Below, piece by piece: positions 1 through 6,053 of a DNA stretch of 8,008 nucleotides. Below the pieces are notes generated by a model. The model was given only the letters and a program-made list of their open reading frames with translations, did not search any database and was not told the DNA's origin. The translations under genes were made by a program, and so were the position numbers. Source of the stretch: DATDMG01 sp036518955 (GTDB lineage Bacteria > Actinomycetota > Actinomycetes > Actinomycetales > Kineosporiaceae). The stretch is taken from positions 1 to 8,008 of the forward strand of contig DATDMG010000098.1 in the NCBI GenBank assembly GCA_036518955.1. The letters are read 5' to 3'. Position 1 is the first letter of the stretch; every line of letters begins with the position of its first letter.

Positions 1-28
1 GCACTCCGCCCGGGGCCGCCGCGACCCT

Positions 29-979
29 TCACCCCGGCCGGCTGCCCGGTCCGGGTACGCGGATCATCCCCTCCTGCGCGACGCTCGCGACCAGGGTCCC
101 GTCGGCGCGGTACATCCGGCCCAGGCCCAGCCCGCGCGCCCCCGACGCTGACGGGGTCGTCTGCACGTACAGCACCCACTCGTCGGCGCGGACCGGCCGG
201 TGCCACCACATCCCGTGGTCCAGGCTGGCGAGCCGCAGCCCGGGTCGGTTCCAGCTCACGCCCTGGGCCCGGAGCACCACCTCGATCAGCGAGTAGTCGC
301 TCGCGTAGGCCAGGACGGCGGCGTGCACGGCCGGGTCGTCGGGGAGCGCGCCGTAGGCGCGCACCCAGATCGCCTGCTCCGTGGCCGGCTCGACCGGCTC
401 CTGGTGCAGTCCCGGCTGGACGGGCCGGACGTCGAGCGGCCGGTGTCGCAGCAGGTACCGAGCGCGCGGGTCGTGGAGTCTGTCCGGCTGCTCCCAGAGC
501 GGCGGGATCGCGTCCGGGGGCGGGACGTCGGGCATCGGCTCGGCGTGCTCGAGGCCCTCCGCGGGCCGCTGGAACGACGCGATCATCGACAGGATCGGCC
601 GGCCGGACTGGAGGGCCTGCACCCGTCGCGCGGAGAAGGACCGCCCGTCCCGCAGCCGGTCCACGGTGAAGGTGATCGGCTCACTGCTGTCCCCGGCCCG
701 CAGGAAGTACCCGTGCATCGAGTGCACCGGCCGCTCGGGCGAAACGGTCCGTTGCGCAGCCAGCACGGTCTGGGCGAGCACCTGCCCCCCGAACACCCGC
801 CCGTGCGGCTGCGGCTGGCTGGTCCCGACGAGGACGTCCTCGCCCAGGTCGGGGCGGGGCTGCAGGTCGAGGACGGCGAGCAGCCCGGCCAGCGCCTTGT
901 GCTGCCAGCCCTCGTGCCAGCTGTCGTCCTCGTCGTCGGGCATCGCGTCGGGGATCTGATGGGTGTCGGTGTCGGACAC
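29..979 (-). CDS. tesB: Acyl-CoA thioesterase II (TesB family)
   Basis: The 316-residue product should hydrolyse acyl-CoA thioesters to free fatty acid and CoA in the cytosol. It aligns along its whole length with E. coli TesB (286 aa) as a double hotdog protein. Landmarks are VFGGQVLAQ (62-70), HSMHGYFLRAGD (86-97), SFSARRV (114-120), YASD (225-228), ASLDHGMWWHRP (251-262) and AQEGMIR (301-307). The catalytic triad of E. coli TesB (Asp204, Thr228, Gln278) maps with identical spacing to Asp228, Ser252 and Gln302, so a Ser replaces the Thr. The start is uncertain. The GTG at 979 has no Shine-Dalgarno, but a CAGAAT -10-like hexamer lies 6 nt before it, which would suit a leaderless transcript. 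An ATG at 943 (304 aa) is the alternative, also without a ribosome site. The open frame continues to 1297, but that extension is low-complexity Pro/Arg/Ala sequence unlike the family. Family call is firm; start is tentative. Confidence 0.93.
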   Translation of the reverse strand: MSDTDTHQIPDAMPDDEDDSWHEGWQHKALAGLLAVLDLQPRPDLGEDVLVGTSQPQPHGRVFGGQVLAQTVLAAQRTVSPERPVHSMHGYFLRAGDSSEPITFTVDRLRDGRSFSARRVQALQSGRPILSMIASFQRPAEGLEHAEPMPDVPPPDAIPPLWEQPDRLHDPRARYLLRHRPLDVRPVQPGLHQEPVEPATEQAIWVRAYGALPDDPAVHAAVLAYASDYSLIEVVLRAQGVSWNRPGLRLASLDHGMWWHRPVRADEWVLYVQTTPSASGARGLGLGRMYRADGTLVASVAQEGMIRVPGPGSRPG

Positions 980-1098
980 CGGGCCATTCTGACCCAGCTC
1001 CACGAGCAGCGTTGCAGGCGGTTCGGTTCTTGATCGGGGAAGGCGGTGGATTCGGCCTGCTGTGGATCTTCCCGGTGACCCTGGTTCCGGGAGCGTTG

Positions 1099-1115
1099 GG
1101 GGGCTCGATGCCCCC
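1099..1115. repeat. G-run/C-run hairpin
   Basis: The sequence GGGGGC, a 5-nt loop TCGAT, then GCCCCC forms a perfect 6-bp stem. It sits between two minus-strand genes. No T-run follows on either strand, so a terminator role is possible but not shown. Confidence 0.35.
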
Positions 1116-1182
1116 GTCGCCGGGACGGCCGGAGACCGTTCCCCTGTCATCAGCCGGGCGAGAGCACGAACCGGCAATGCCC

Positions 1183-1212
1183 GGTGCGGAACCGGGTGCG
1201 GAACCGGGTGCG
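1183..1212. repeat. 12-bp tandem repeat, 2.5 copies
   Basis: The unit GGTGCGGAACCG occurs at 1183-1194 and 1195-1206, followed by a half unit at 1207-1212, all perfect. It lies in non-coding DNA about 205 bp upstream of the tesB start. Function unknown; a recent slippage duplication is the simplest reading. Confidence 0.8.
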
Positions 1213-1270
1213 CCTGCCGGAGCTTCCACGACTCCTCGAACCCCGGCCCACCGACGTCCCGCCGTGGCCG

Positions 1271-1286
1271 GGACGCGGTCGCGTCC
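1271..1286 (-). terminator. Possible weak stem-loop terminator after the ctaA-like gene
   Basis: GGACGC, a 4-nt loop and GCGTCC form a perfect 6-bp stem that begins 8 nt past the TGA at 1294-1296. No T-rich tract follows on the minus strand. It could be a U-less hairpin terminator of the sort proposed for actinobacteria, or chance in GC-rich DNA. Confidence 0.3.
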
Positions 1287-1293
1287 TGGGGAG

Positions 1294-2241
1294 TCACTCG
1301 GCTGCGGCGTCGGCCTCCTGAAGGGTTCGGCGTCCGGGGCCCCGCGGAACCGCCGCCGGGTCAGGGCCGGCCAGTCCGGCGAGCAGGGCGAGGCACCAGA
1401 GCAGGACGACGGCGATCACCGAGTAGGCGCTGGCCAGGCCGTCGTGCAGCCCGCGGGCGGCCAGGACCAGTCCCAGCGCTGCCTCGCCGCCGAGCAGGCC
1501 GGCCAGTGCGGCACCCAGGGGCCGGCAGCGTTCGCTGCGCGCGGCGACGAGCGCCACCCGGACGGTCAGGGCGGCCGCGGCGGCGGCCAGGACCAGCCGC
1601 ACCACCTGCAGCGCCGGGTGCGGGTCGACGTCCACCAGCCGCCAGAGCGGCCAGCCCAGGCAGCGGGTGTACGAGCCGGTGCCGGCCGCGAAGACGCCGG
1701 TGACGTGCAGGGCCACCAGCGTGACCAGGGCGGCCACGGCCGGCCGTGCGAGTCGGGGCGCCACCGGCTCGGGCCGGGCCCGGAGCACCTGCGCGGTGCC
1801 CACGGACACCGCCGAGATCGCCGTCAGGGTCATCGCGGCGAGAGCGCACGCCAGGTCCACCGCGCCGAGCCAGGTCGGGATGCTGCGCAGGACGACGAGC
1901 CGCCCGAACGCGCCCGACGCGATCGCGCAGGCCAGGGCCACCCACGGCAGCAGCCGGACCCGCCAGCCGGTGCCGGGCAGCCGCAGGGACGTCACCGCCG
2001 ACGCCAGGATCAGCGGCCCCGCCGTGATCGCGACCGCGCGGTGGCCGAACTCGAGGACCGGATTGAGCTGCCAACGCGGGGCGATCGCCTCCGGCCGGCA
2101 GCCGGGCCAGGTGGGGCAGGCCGCCCCGGAGCGGGTGGCGCACACCACCGATCCCATCGCCACGGCGAGCATGGTGGACAGCGCCGCGAGGCGGAACGCG
2201 GTGACGGCGGCGGAGGGGGGAGCGGACGGACGCTCGGACAT
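1294..2241 (-). CDS. CtaA/COX15-like membrane protein, probable degenerate heme A synthase paralogue
   Basis: This 315-residue protein has about eight hydrophobic segments and follows the two-half layout of heme A synthase, which oxidises the C8 methyl of heme O. The first half keeps the loop cysteines (Cys42, Cys48 in ACPTWPGC) and the ExxHR signature (Glu64, His67). By eye alignment to Bacillus subtilis CtaA, the other three heme-ligand histidines are replaced: His123 by Asp129, His216 by Val214 (the following Arg215 is kept) and His278 by Tyr273. In the second-half loop, one cysteine is kept (Cys194) and the partner position is Trp200. Normal heme A synthesis is therefore doubtful, and a heme-binding, assembly or other role is possible. 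The ATG at 2241 has GGGAG 8 nt upstream. The open frame continues upstream to 3051, but that part is antisense to dsbA. No cytochrome oxidase gene is adjacent. Confidence 0.78.
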   Translation of the reverse strand: MSERPSAPPSAAVTAFRLAALSTMLAVAMGSVVCATRSGAACPTWPGCRPEAIAPRWQLNPVLEFGHRAVAITAGPLILASAVTSLRLPGTGWRVRLLPWVALACAIASGAFGRLVVLRSIPTWLGAVDLACALAAMTLTAISAVSVGTAQVLRARPEPVAPRLARPAVAALVTLVALHVTGVFAAGTGSYTRCLGWPLWRLVDVDPHPALQVVRLVLAAAAAALTVRVALVAARSERCRPLGAALAGLLGGEAALGLVLAARGLHDGLASAYSVIAVVLLWCLALLAGLAGPDPAAVPRGPGRRTLQEADAAAE

Positions 2242-2249
2242 GGCGGGAT

Positions 2250-2254
2250 CTCCC
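2250..2254 (-). promoter_or_regulatory. Ribosome binding site of the ctaA-like gene
   Basis: GGGAG on the minus strand lies 8 nt before the ATG at 2241. It fixes the start well inside a much longer open frame and so gives a 315-residue rather than a 585-residue product. Confidence 0.75.
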
Positions 2255-2305
2255 GGGCCGGCAGGACGGGACTCGACCGGCGCCGTCGCCGACCTTACGC
2301 AGGCC

Positions 2306-2333
2306 CGACCCGACCGGACCGGACTTCGGGTCG
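2306..2333. repeat. 8-bp inverted repeat upstream of the ctaA-like gene
   Basis: CGACCCGA (2306-2313) and TCGGGTCG (2326-2333) form a perfect 8-bp stem with a 12-nt loop. It sits in the 194-bp gap between dsbA and the ctaA-like gene, about 100 bp after the dsbA stop and 65 bp before the next start. It could end the dsbA transcript or act as an operator or leader structure for the next gene. The sequence does not decide between these. Confidence 0.4.
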
Positions 2334-2435
2334 CGTGGCAGGCCGGGTCCTTCCTCGGATCGGCCACGATCCGTCCGGTACCGAGACCAAGGTCCCGCCC
2401 GGGTGACGAGCCCGGGTCGGCCGGGGCGAGCCGGG

Positions 2436-3086
2436 TCAGCCGAAGTGGGTGGACGCGTCCTGGTGCGCCCGGCGGAGGGCGCACAGGTAGGCCGCCACCG
2501 GCTGCGCCCCCGACACCCCCAGCCGTTCGTCGAACAGCACGAACGGCACCCCGCTGACGCCGATCGCCGCGGCCCGGCGCAGGTCGGCGCGGACGTCGTC
2601 CGCGTACTCCTCGCTCGCCAGCGTCCGCCGGGCGGCGTCCGCCGGGACCTGGGCGTCGGCAGCCAGGCGGACCAGCGTCTCGAGATCGTCCAGCTGCTCG
2701 CCCTCCACGTGCTGCCCGCGCATCAGCCGCTCGGTCAGCGCCGTGCCGACTCCCAGGGCCGAGCCGAGGTGCAGCAGGCGGTGGGCGTCGAACGTGCCGA
2801 CCAGCCACGCCCGGTCGGTGTCGTACGCCAGCCCTTCGCCCGCCGCGATGGCGGTCACCTGCGCGTTCATCGCCCTGGCCTGGTCGAGGGGGATCCCGAA
2901 ACGCTCCGCGAGGTACTCGTTGACCGGCCGGCGCGACCCGGGCGGGTGATCGGGGTGGAGCTGGAAGCTCCGCCACACCACCTGGACGGTGCCGGCGTGT
3001 TCGAACTGCGCCAAGGCCGACTCCAGCCGGCGCTTGCCGATGTAGCACCACGGGCAGACGACGTCCGACCAGACCTCCACGCGCAC
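2436..3086 (-). CDS. DsbA/FrnE-family thiol oxidoreductase
   Basis: The 216-residue product is a thioredoxin-fold protein of the FrnE branch of DsbA (COG2761 type). It has no signal peptide, so it should act in the cytosol in thiol-disulfide exchange or as a polyketide or stress-linked oxidoreductase. The opening VEVWSDVVCPWCYIGKRR places the redox CxxC at Cys11-Cys14. A helical insert follows at about 55-170. The cis-proline loop is GVSGVPF with Pro181, and the GVSGAQP signature (190-196) precedes the last helix. Length matches the family's usual 210-240 aa. The GTG at 3086 is chosen because GAGGAG lies 6 nt upstream and the protein then starts at the first beta strand. An in-frame ATG at 3164 would add 26 unlikely residues and lacks a ribosome site. 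Gaps of 194 and 262 bp to its neighbours suggest its own transcript. The substrate is not identifiable. Confidence 0.93.
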   Translation of the reverse strand: MRVEVWSDVVCPWCYIGKRRLESALAQFEHAGTVQVVWRSFQLHPDHPPGSRRPVNEYLAERFGIPLDQARAMNAQVTAIAAGEGLAYDTDRAWLVGTFDAHRLLHLGSALGVGTALTERLMRGQHVEGEQLDDLETLVRLAADAQVPADAARRTLASEEYADDVRADLRRAAAIGVSGVPFVLFDERLGVSGAQPVAAYLCALRRAHQDASTHFG

Positions 3087-3092
3087 TGCCGA

Positions 3093-3098
3093 CTCCTC
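3093..3098 (-). promoter_or_regulatory. Ribosome binding site of dsbA/frnE-like gene
   Basis: GAGGAG on the minus strand, 6 nt before GTG 3086, supports this start over upstream in-frame ATGs. Confidence 0.8.
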
Positions 3099-3133
3099 GC
3101 GGACGCGACCGACCTCGGGTCGGCCGGCTCGTT

Positions 3134-3165
3134 GCTCCTGCCCATCATCGCTCCTGCCCTTCATC
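3134..3165. repeat. 16-bp tandem repeat upstream of the dsbA/frnE-like gene
   Basis: Two adjacent copies, GCTCCTGCCCATCATC (3134-3149) and GCTCCTGCCCTTCATC (3150-3165), differ at one base. They lie 48-79 bp upstream of the dsbA start, in the promoter or leader region. They could be paired binding sites for a regulator or a slippage duplication. Confidence 0.75.
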
Positions 3166-3332
3166 GCCGACAGGCGGTTCGGCCGGCCGCCACGGCACCG
3201 GTTGGCGGTCGAACGCCGTGCCGGCGTGCCGGACACTGGCGTCCGCATCACGTCGAGGGCCGCCGGACGCGGGCGGAACGGAGACCCGGTTCGCGATGCG
3301 TTCGGCCCGGAGCCATGCTGTCCCACGGTCCC

Positions 3333-3362
3333 GCTACAGATGGCTCGGCTACAGCTGGCTCG
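3333..3362. repeat. 15-bp tandem duplication across the stop codon of the YtxH-like gene
   Basis: GCTACAGATGGCTCG (3333-3347) is followed by GCTACAGCTGGCTCG (3348-3362), with one mismatch. The unit length is a multiple of three and contains the stop codon. On the minus strand the gene therefore ends ..SQL-TAG, with a second in-frame TAG 15 nt later after P-S-H-L. Confidence 0.85.
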
Positions 3363-3684
3363 GCGGCGAGGCCGGTTCGATCCCGTTGGTCATCGGCATC
3401 TCCACGGTCCGGGCGGACAGTGTGCCGTCCGGACCGCCGGTTCCGGCCGGCGTCGCGCCGGCGTCGCGCGAGCCCTGGCTGCCGACGTTCTGGAGCCGGG
3501 ACCCAACCGTCGGCGGCAGCTTCGCCGACACGGCGTCCCGGGCCTGCTGGGCGAGTTGCTGGGTCCTGGGGTGCATGACGACCCGGAGGGCCTGGCGCTT
3601 GATCTGTTCGTAGCGCGGACGGCCCGCCTGCGCCCCGAGCACGTACCCCACCCCCAGGATCGCGAGCGTCTTGACCTTGCTCAT
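3349..3684 (-). CDS. Small YtxH-like membrane protein
   Basis: The 111-residue product has a short hydrophobic, glycine-rich N-terminus (about 6-20, LAILGVGYVLGAQAG) followed by GRPRYEQIKRQ. This opening, GxGYVLGxxAGRxRYEQI, is widespread in small actinobacterial proteins usually annotated as YtxH-like or hypothetical. It predicts one membrane helix with glycine-zipper spacing. Residues 25-56 look helical and amphipathic, and the tail from 57 is disordered, rich in Gly, Pro and Thr. The biochemical role is unknown. Bacillus YtxH is a general-stress protein, which fits the stress-sigma-like promoter seen here at 3723-3750. The ATG at 3684 has GGAGA 6 nt upstream. The stop lies within a 15-bp tandem duplication. 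It is divergent from the lipoprotein gene, with 331 bp between starts. Confidence 0.8.
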   Translation of the reverse strand: MSKVKTLAILGVGYVLGAQAGRPRYEQIKRQALRVVMHPRTQQLAQQARDAVSAKLPPTVGSRLQNVGSQGSRDAGATPAGTGGPDGTLSARTVEMPMTNGIEPASPPSQL

Positions 3685-3722
3685 CGGGAGTCTCCGTTCG
3701 TCGCGGACGGGATCCGATCGCG

Positions 3723-3750
3723 ATACCCGTCGGACGGCGGTCCATGTACC
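3723..3750 (-). promoter_or_regulatory. Putative SigB/SigF-type promoter of the YtxH-like gene
   Basis: On the minus strand GGTAC (3746-3750) is followed after 17 nt by GGGTAT (3723-3728). This resembles the actinobacterial SigB/SigF consensus, GGTTT, a spacer of 15-17 and GGGTAT or GGGTAC. The -10 box ends 38 nt before the ATG, giving a leader of about 30 nt that includes the ribosome site. The -10 match is exact; the -35 match is partial. Confidence 0.42.
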
Positions 3751-3934
3751 GAAGGAATCCTCCCCTGGCAGCTCCCGCCCACCCGTTCCGTGAGCGGACC
3801 CGACCGGCTCGTCCTGGTCTCGAGTGGCCTGGGACCGGTGCCCGTCGGGTCCCGGGCCGAGGCGGGCCGCGTCGCCGGGGCCGCGATCGAGGCGTGCGGT
3901 GACGACGTGATGCACCTGGTGGGCCACGGCGAGA

Positions 3935-3963
3935 CGGTGTCTCACCGGGGCGTAACCGGTGAG
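3935..3963. promoter_or_regulatory. Overlapping alternative hairpins upstream of the lipoprotein gene
   Basis: CTCACCGG (3941-3948) pairs perfectly with CCGGTGAG (3956-3963) across a 7-nt loop. The same CACCG also pairs with an upstream CGGTG (3935-3939) across a 3-nt loop. The two stems exclude each other. They end 52 nt before the lipoprotein start. If transcribed they could form a switch; as DNA the longer one could be an operator. No ligand-binding RNA class is recognised. Confidence 0.35.
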
Positions 3964-4001
3964 GTGCGTGGCGCGTCCATCGTGCGATCACTGGTTCGCT
4001 C

Positions 4002-4007
4002 GGAGGG
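4002..4007 (+). promoter_or_regulatory. Ribosome binding site of the lipoprotein gene
   Basis: GGAGGG lies 8 nt before ATG 4016. It selects this start over an in-frame GTG at 3959, which would put 19 residues in front of the signal peptide. Confidence 0.8.
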
Positions 4008-4015
4008 GGAGACCG

Positions 4016-4684
<669 letters not shown>

Positions 4685-4795
4685 CCCAGGTACCGCGAGC
4701 TGCGTCAGGGGCGAGGGCCGAGGGGACGCCGGTCCGCCACCGTCGCTGCTGCGCTTCGCTCGGAGCCGCGCCGGGACCGGTCAGGAGATCACCGA
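4685..4795. other. Convergent intergenic region
   Basis: Both flanking genes end here, so transcription must stop from both sides. The only inverted pair seen is CCGGTCC (4729-4735) with GGACCGG (4774-4780), with a long 38-nt loop. No stem with a T-tract is visible on either strand. Confidence 0.5.
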
Positions 4796-6004
4796 TCAGG
4801 CGATCCCGAGCATCAGGTCCGCGAAGCGCCGACGCTCGGCGTCCGACGTCAGCAGGCGCTGCAGCCGTGCCCGCGCGGTGCGGTGGCTCACCGGACCGCG
4901 GCGGTGGCCGTCACCGGCGTCGTGCAGCATCTCGCTCATCCAGTGCGAGAACTCGACGTAGTTCCAGACCCGGCGCAGGCAGGTGTCCGAGTAGCCCAGC
5001 AGTCCGGAGGTGACCCCGGTCGTGGTGGCCTGCGCCACTGCCTCGGCGAAGACTTCGGCGTCATGGAGAGCCAGGTTCATACCCTTGCCGCCGATAGGGG
5101 GGATCACGTGCGCCGCGTCGCCGAGCAGGAAGAGTTGCCGGTAGCTCATCGGTTCATGGACGACGGTCCGGAGGTCGAACGTCTCCAGCTGGCTGATCGG
5201 CCCTCGCGGCAGGGCAGGGTCCCCGAGCCGGTCGCGCAGCTCCTGCCAGATCAGCTCGTGGCTCCAGCCCTCGGCCCGGCTGCCGGGCGGGCACTCCAGG
5301 TAGAACCGACTGACCCCTGGTCCCCGGCTGAAATGGGCGGCCAGACCGCCGGGGCTGACCGCCAACAGCGGGTGGGCGGGAGGCGGGACGTCGGCCAGGA
5401 CAGTCAGCCAGACAATTCCATGGTCCAGCGTGTAGGCGGTGATCGCGCCCGGCGGCAGGCTGGCTCGGCTGACGCCGTGCTGCCCGTCACAGCCGGCGAT
5501 GTAGTCGCACTCGATGTCGTGCGGGGCGCCTGCCGGGTCGACGTACCGGACCACCGGCCGCAGGCCGGCCAGTCCGGTGAGGGAGACGTCGGTCACGTCG
5601 AACCGCAGGTCGCCCGTCCGGGCCAGGGTGGCGACCAGCCGGCGGACGAGCTGCTGTTGCGGACAGAGCCGACCATGGGCGGCCGCGCCCCGTGCAGCGA
5701 AGGCCGAGCCGGGGGCGGGGCTCAGGTCGAGCAGATGAGCCTCGCCGTCGACCCGCAGCTCGAGGGTGTCGTCCGGCGGCGCATCCCCCAGCAGGTCGGC
5801 GGCGAGCCCCCAGCGTTCGAACATCTCGACAGCCCGGTACTCCACGACGCCTGCGCGCTGGCGCTGCTCCACCACATGCCGAGGCCGGCACTCCAGGACG
5901 ACGGATTCGACGCCGCGGCGTCGTAGCAACGTCGCGGCGGTGAGGCCGGCCACGCCGGCTCCGATGACCACGACAGTGGTCGATTCCCGCACCGACTCGC
6001 CCAC
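4796..6004 (-). CDS. PobA-like FAD-dependent aromatic hydroxylase (class A flavoprotein monooxygenase)
   Basis: This 402-residue cytosolic flavoprotein aligns end to end with p-hydroxybenzoate hydroxylase (394 aa). Family motifs are GAGVAG (15-20, FAD ADP-binding), RAGVVEY (50-56), DYIAGCDGQHGVSR (167-180, DG motif) and LFLLGDAAH with PPIGGKGMN (291-310). NAD(P)H-contacting His162 and Arg269 of Pseudomonas PobA map to His176 and Arg279. Substrate-carboxylate Arg214 and Tyr222 map to Arg227 and Tyr235, and Pro293 and Asn300 to Pro303 and Asn310. However Tyr201, Tyr385, Ser212 and His72 map to Leu214, Met398, Phe225 and Asp79. The proton network that activates the 4-hydroxyl is therefore absent, and a different aromatic substrate is likely. 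The GTG at 6004 has GGAGG 8 nt upstream. The cold-shock gene ends 49 bp upstream on the same strand. No ring-cleavage gene is nearby. Confidence 0.88.
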   Translation of the reverse strand: MGESVRESTTVVVIGAGVAGLTAATLLRRRGVESVVLECRPRHVVEQRQRAGVVEYRAVEMFERWGLAADLLGDAPPDDTLELRVDGEAHLLDLSPAPGSAFAARGAAAHGRLCPQQQLVRRLVATLARTGDLRFDVTDVSLTGLAGLRPVVRYVDPAGAPHDIECDYIAGCDGQHGVSRASLPPGAITAYTLDHGIVWLTVLADVPPPAHPLLAVSPGGLAAHFSRGPGVSRFYLECPPGSRAEGWSHELIWQELRDRLGDPALPRGPISQLETFDLRTVVHEPMSYRQLFLLGDAAHVIPPIGGKGMNLALHDAEVFAEAVAQATTTGVTSGLLGYSDTCLRRVWNYVEFSHWMSEMLHDAGDGHRRGPVSHRTARARLQRLLTSDAERRRFADLMLGIA

Positions 6005-6012
6005 CGTCCGGC

Positions 6013-6017
6013 CCTCC
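6013..6017 (-). promoter_or_regulatory. Ribosome binding site of the PobA-like gene
   Basis: GGAGG on the minus strand is 8 nt before GTG 6004, supporting this start over in-frame GTG codons closer to the FAD motif. Confidence 0.75.
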
Positions 6018-6053
6018 GCGATCGGTCGACGTCCAGTCTGCGGTGTGCCGGTC

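Larger units (their letters stand above)
980..1293. other. Intergenic gap between tesB and the ctaA-like gene
   Basis: This 314-bp gap has no convincing gene. Open frames cross it on both strands, but their products are Pro/Arg/Gly-rich and match nothing I know. It contains a G6/C6 hairpin at 1099-1115, a 12-bp tandem repeat at 1183-1212 and a short hairpin right after the ctaA-like stop codon (1271-1286). The tesB promoter should lie in its left part. Confidence 0.6.
3685..4015. other. Divergent intergenic region between ytxH-like and lipoprotein genes
   Basis: This 331-bp region carries the putative stress-type promoter of the YtxH-like gene at its left end (3723-3750) and overlapping inverted repeats before the lipoprotein gene at its right end (3935-3963). 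The middle (about 3790-3965) has a plus-strand frame with strong third-position G/C bias, treated as a finding rather than called as a gene. Confidence 0.6.

Noticed and set aside
200..1033. Long plus-strand frame opposite tesB
   Set aside because: It is antisense to a gene with full-length family match, and the product is Arg/Val/Gly-rich without motifs.
980..1297. N-terminal 106-residue extension of TesB
   Set aside because: The extension is Pro/Arg/Ser-rich, absent from the TesB family, and has no ribosome site.
1012..2406. 464-residue plus-strand frame opposite the ctaA-like gene
   Set aside because: It is an Arg/Gly/Gln-rich product antisense to a membrane protein with recognisable motifs, as expected for a shadow frame in GC-rich DNA.
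1294..3051. A single 585-residue minus-strand protein joining an Arg/Gly-rich domain to the CtaA-like region
   Set aside because: The N-terminal 270 residues overlap the dsbA/frnE-like gene in another frame of the same strand and read as low-complexity sequence. A good ribosome site sits at the internal ATG 2241.
4741..4780. Possible bidirectional terminator between the convergent genes
   Set aside because: The only inverted pair has a 7-bp stem with a 38-nt loop and no T-tract, too weak to annotate.
4883..5926. 347-residue plus-strand frame opposite the PobA-like gene
   Set aside because: It is antisense to a clear flavoprotein with all family motifs, and no domain or start signal is seen.
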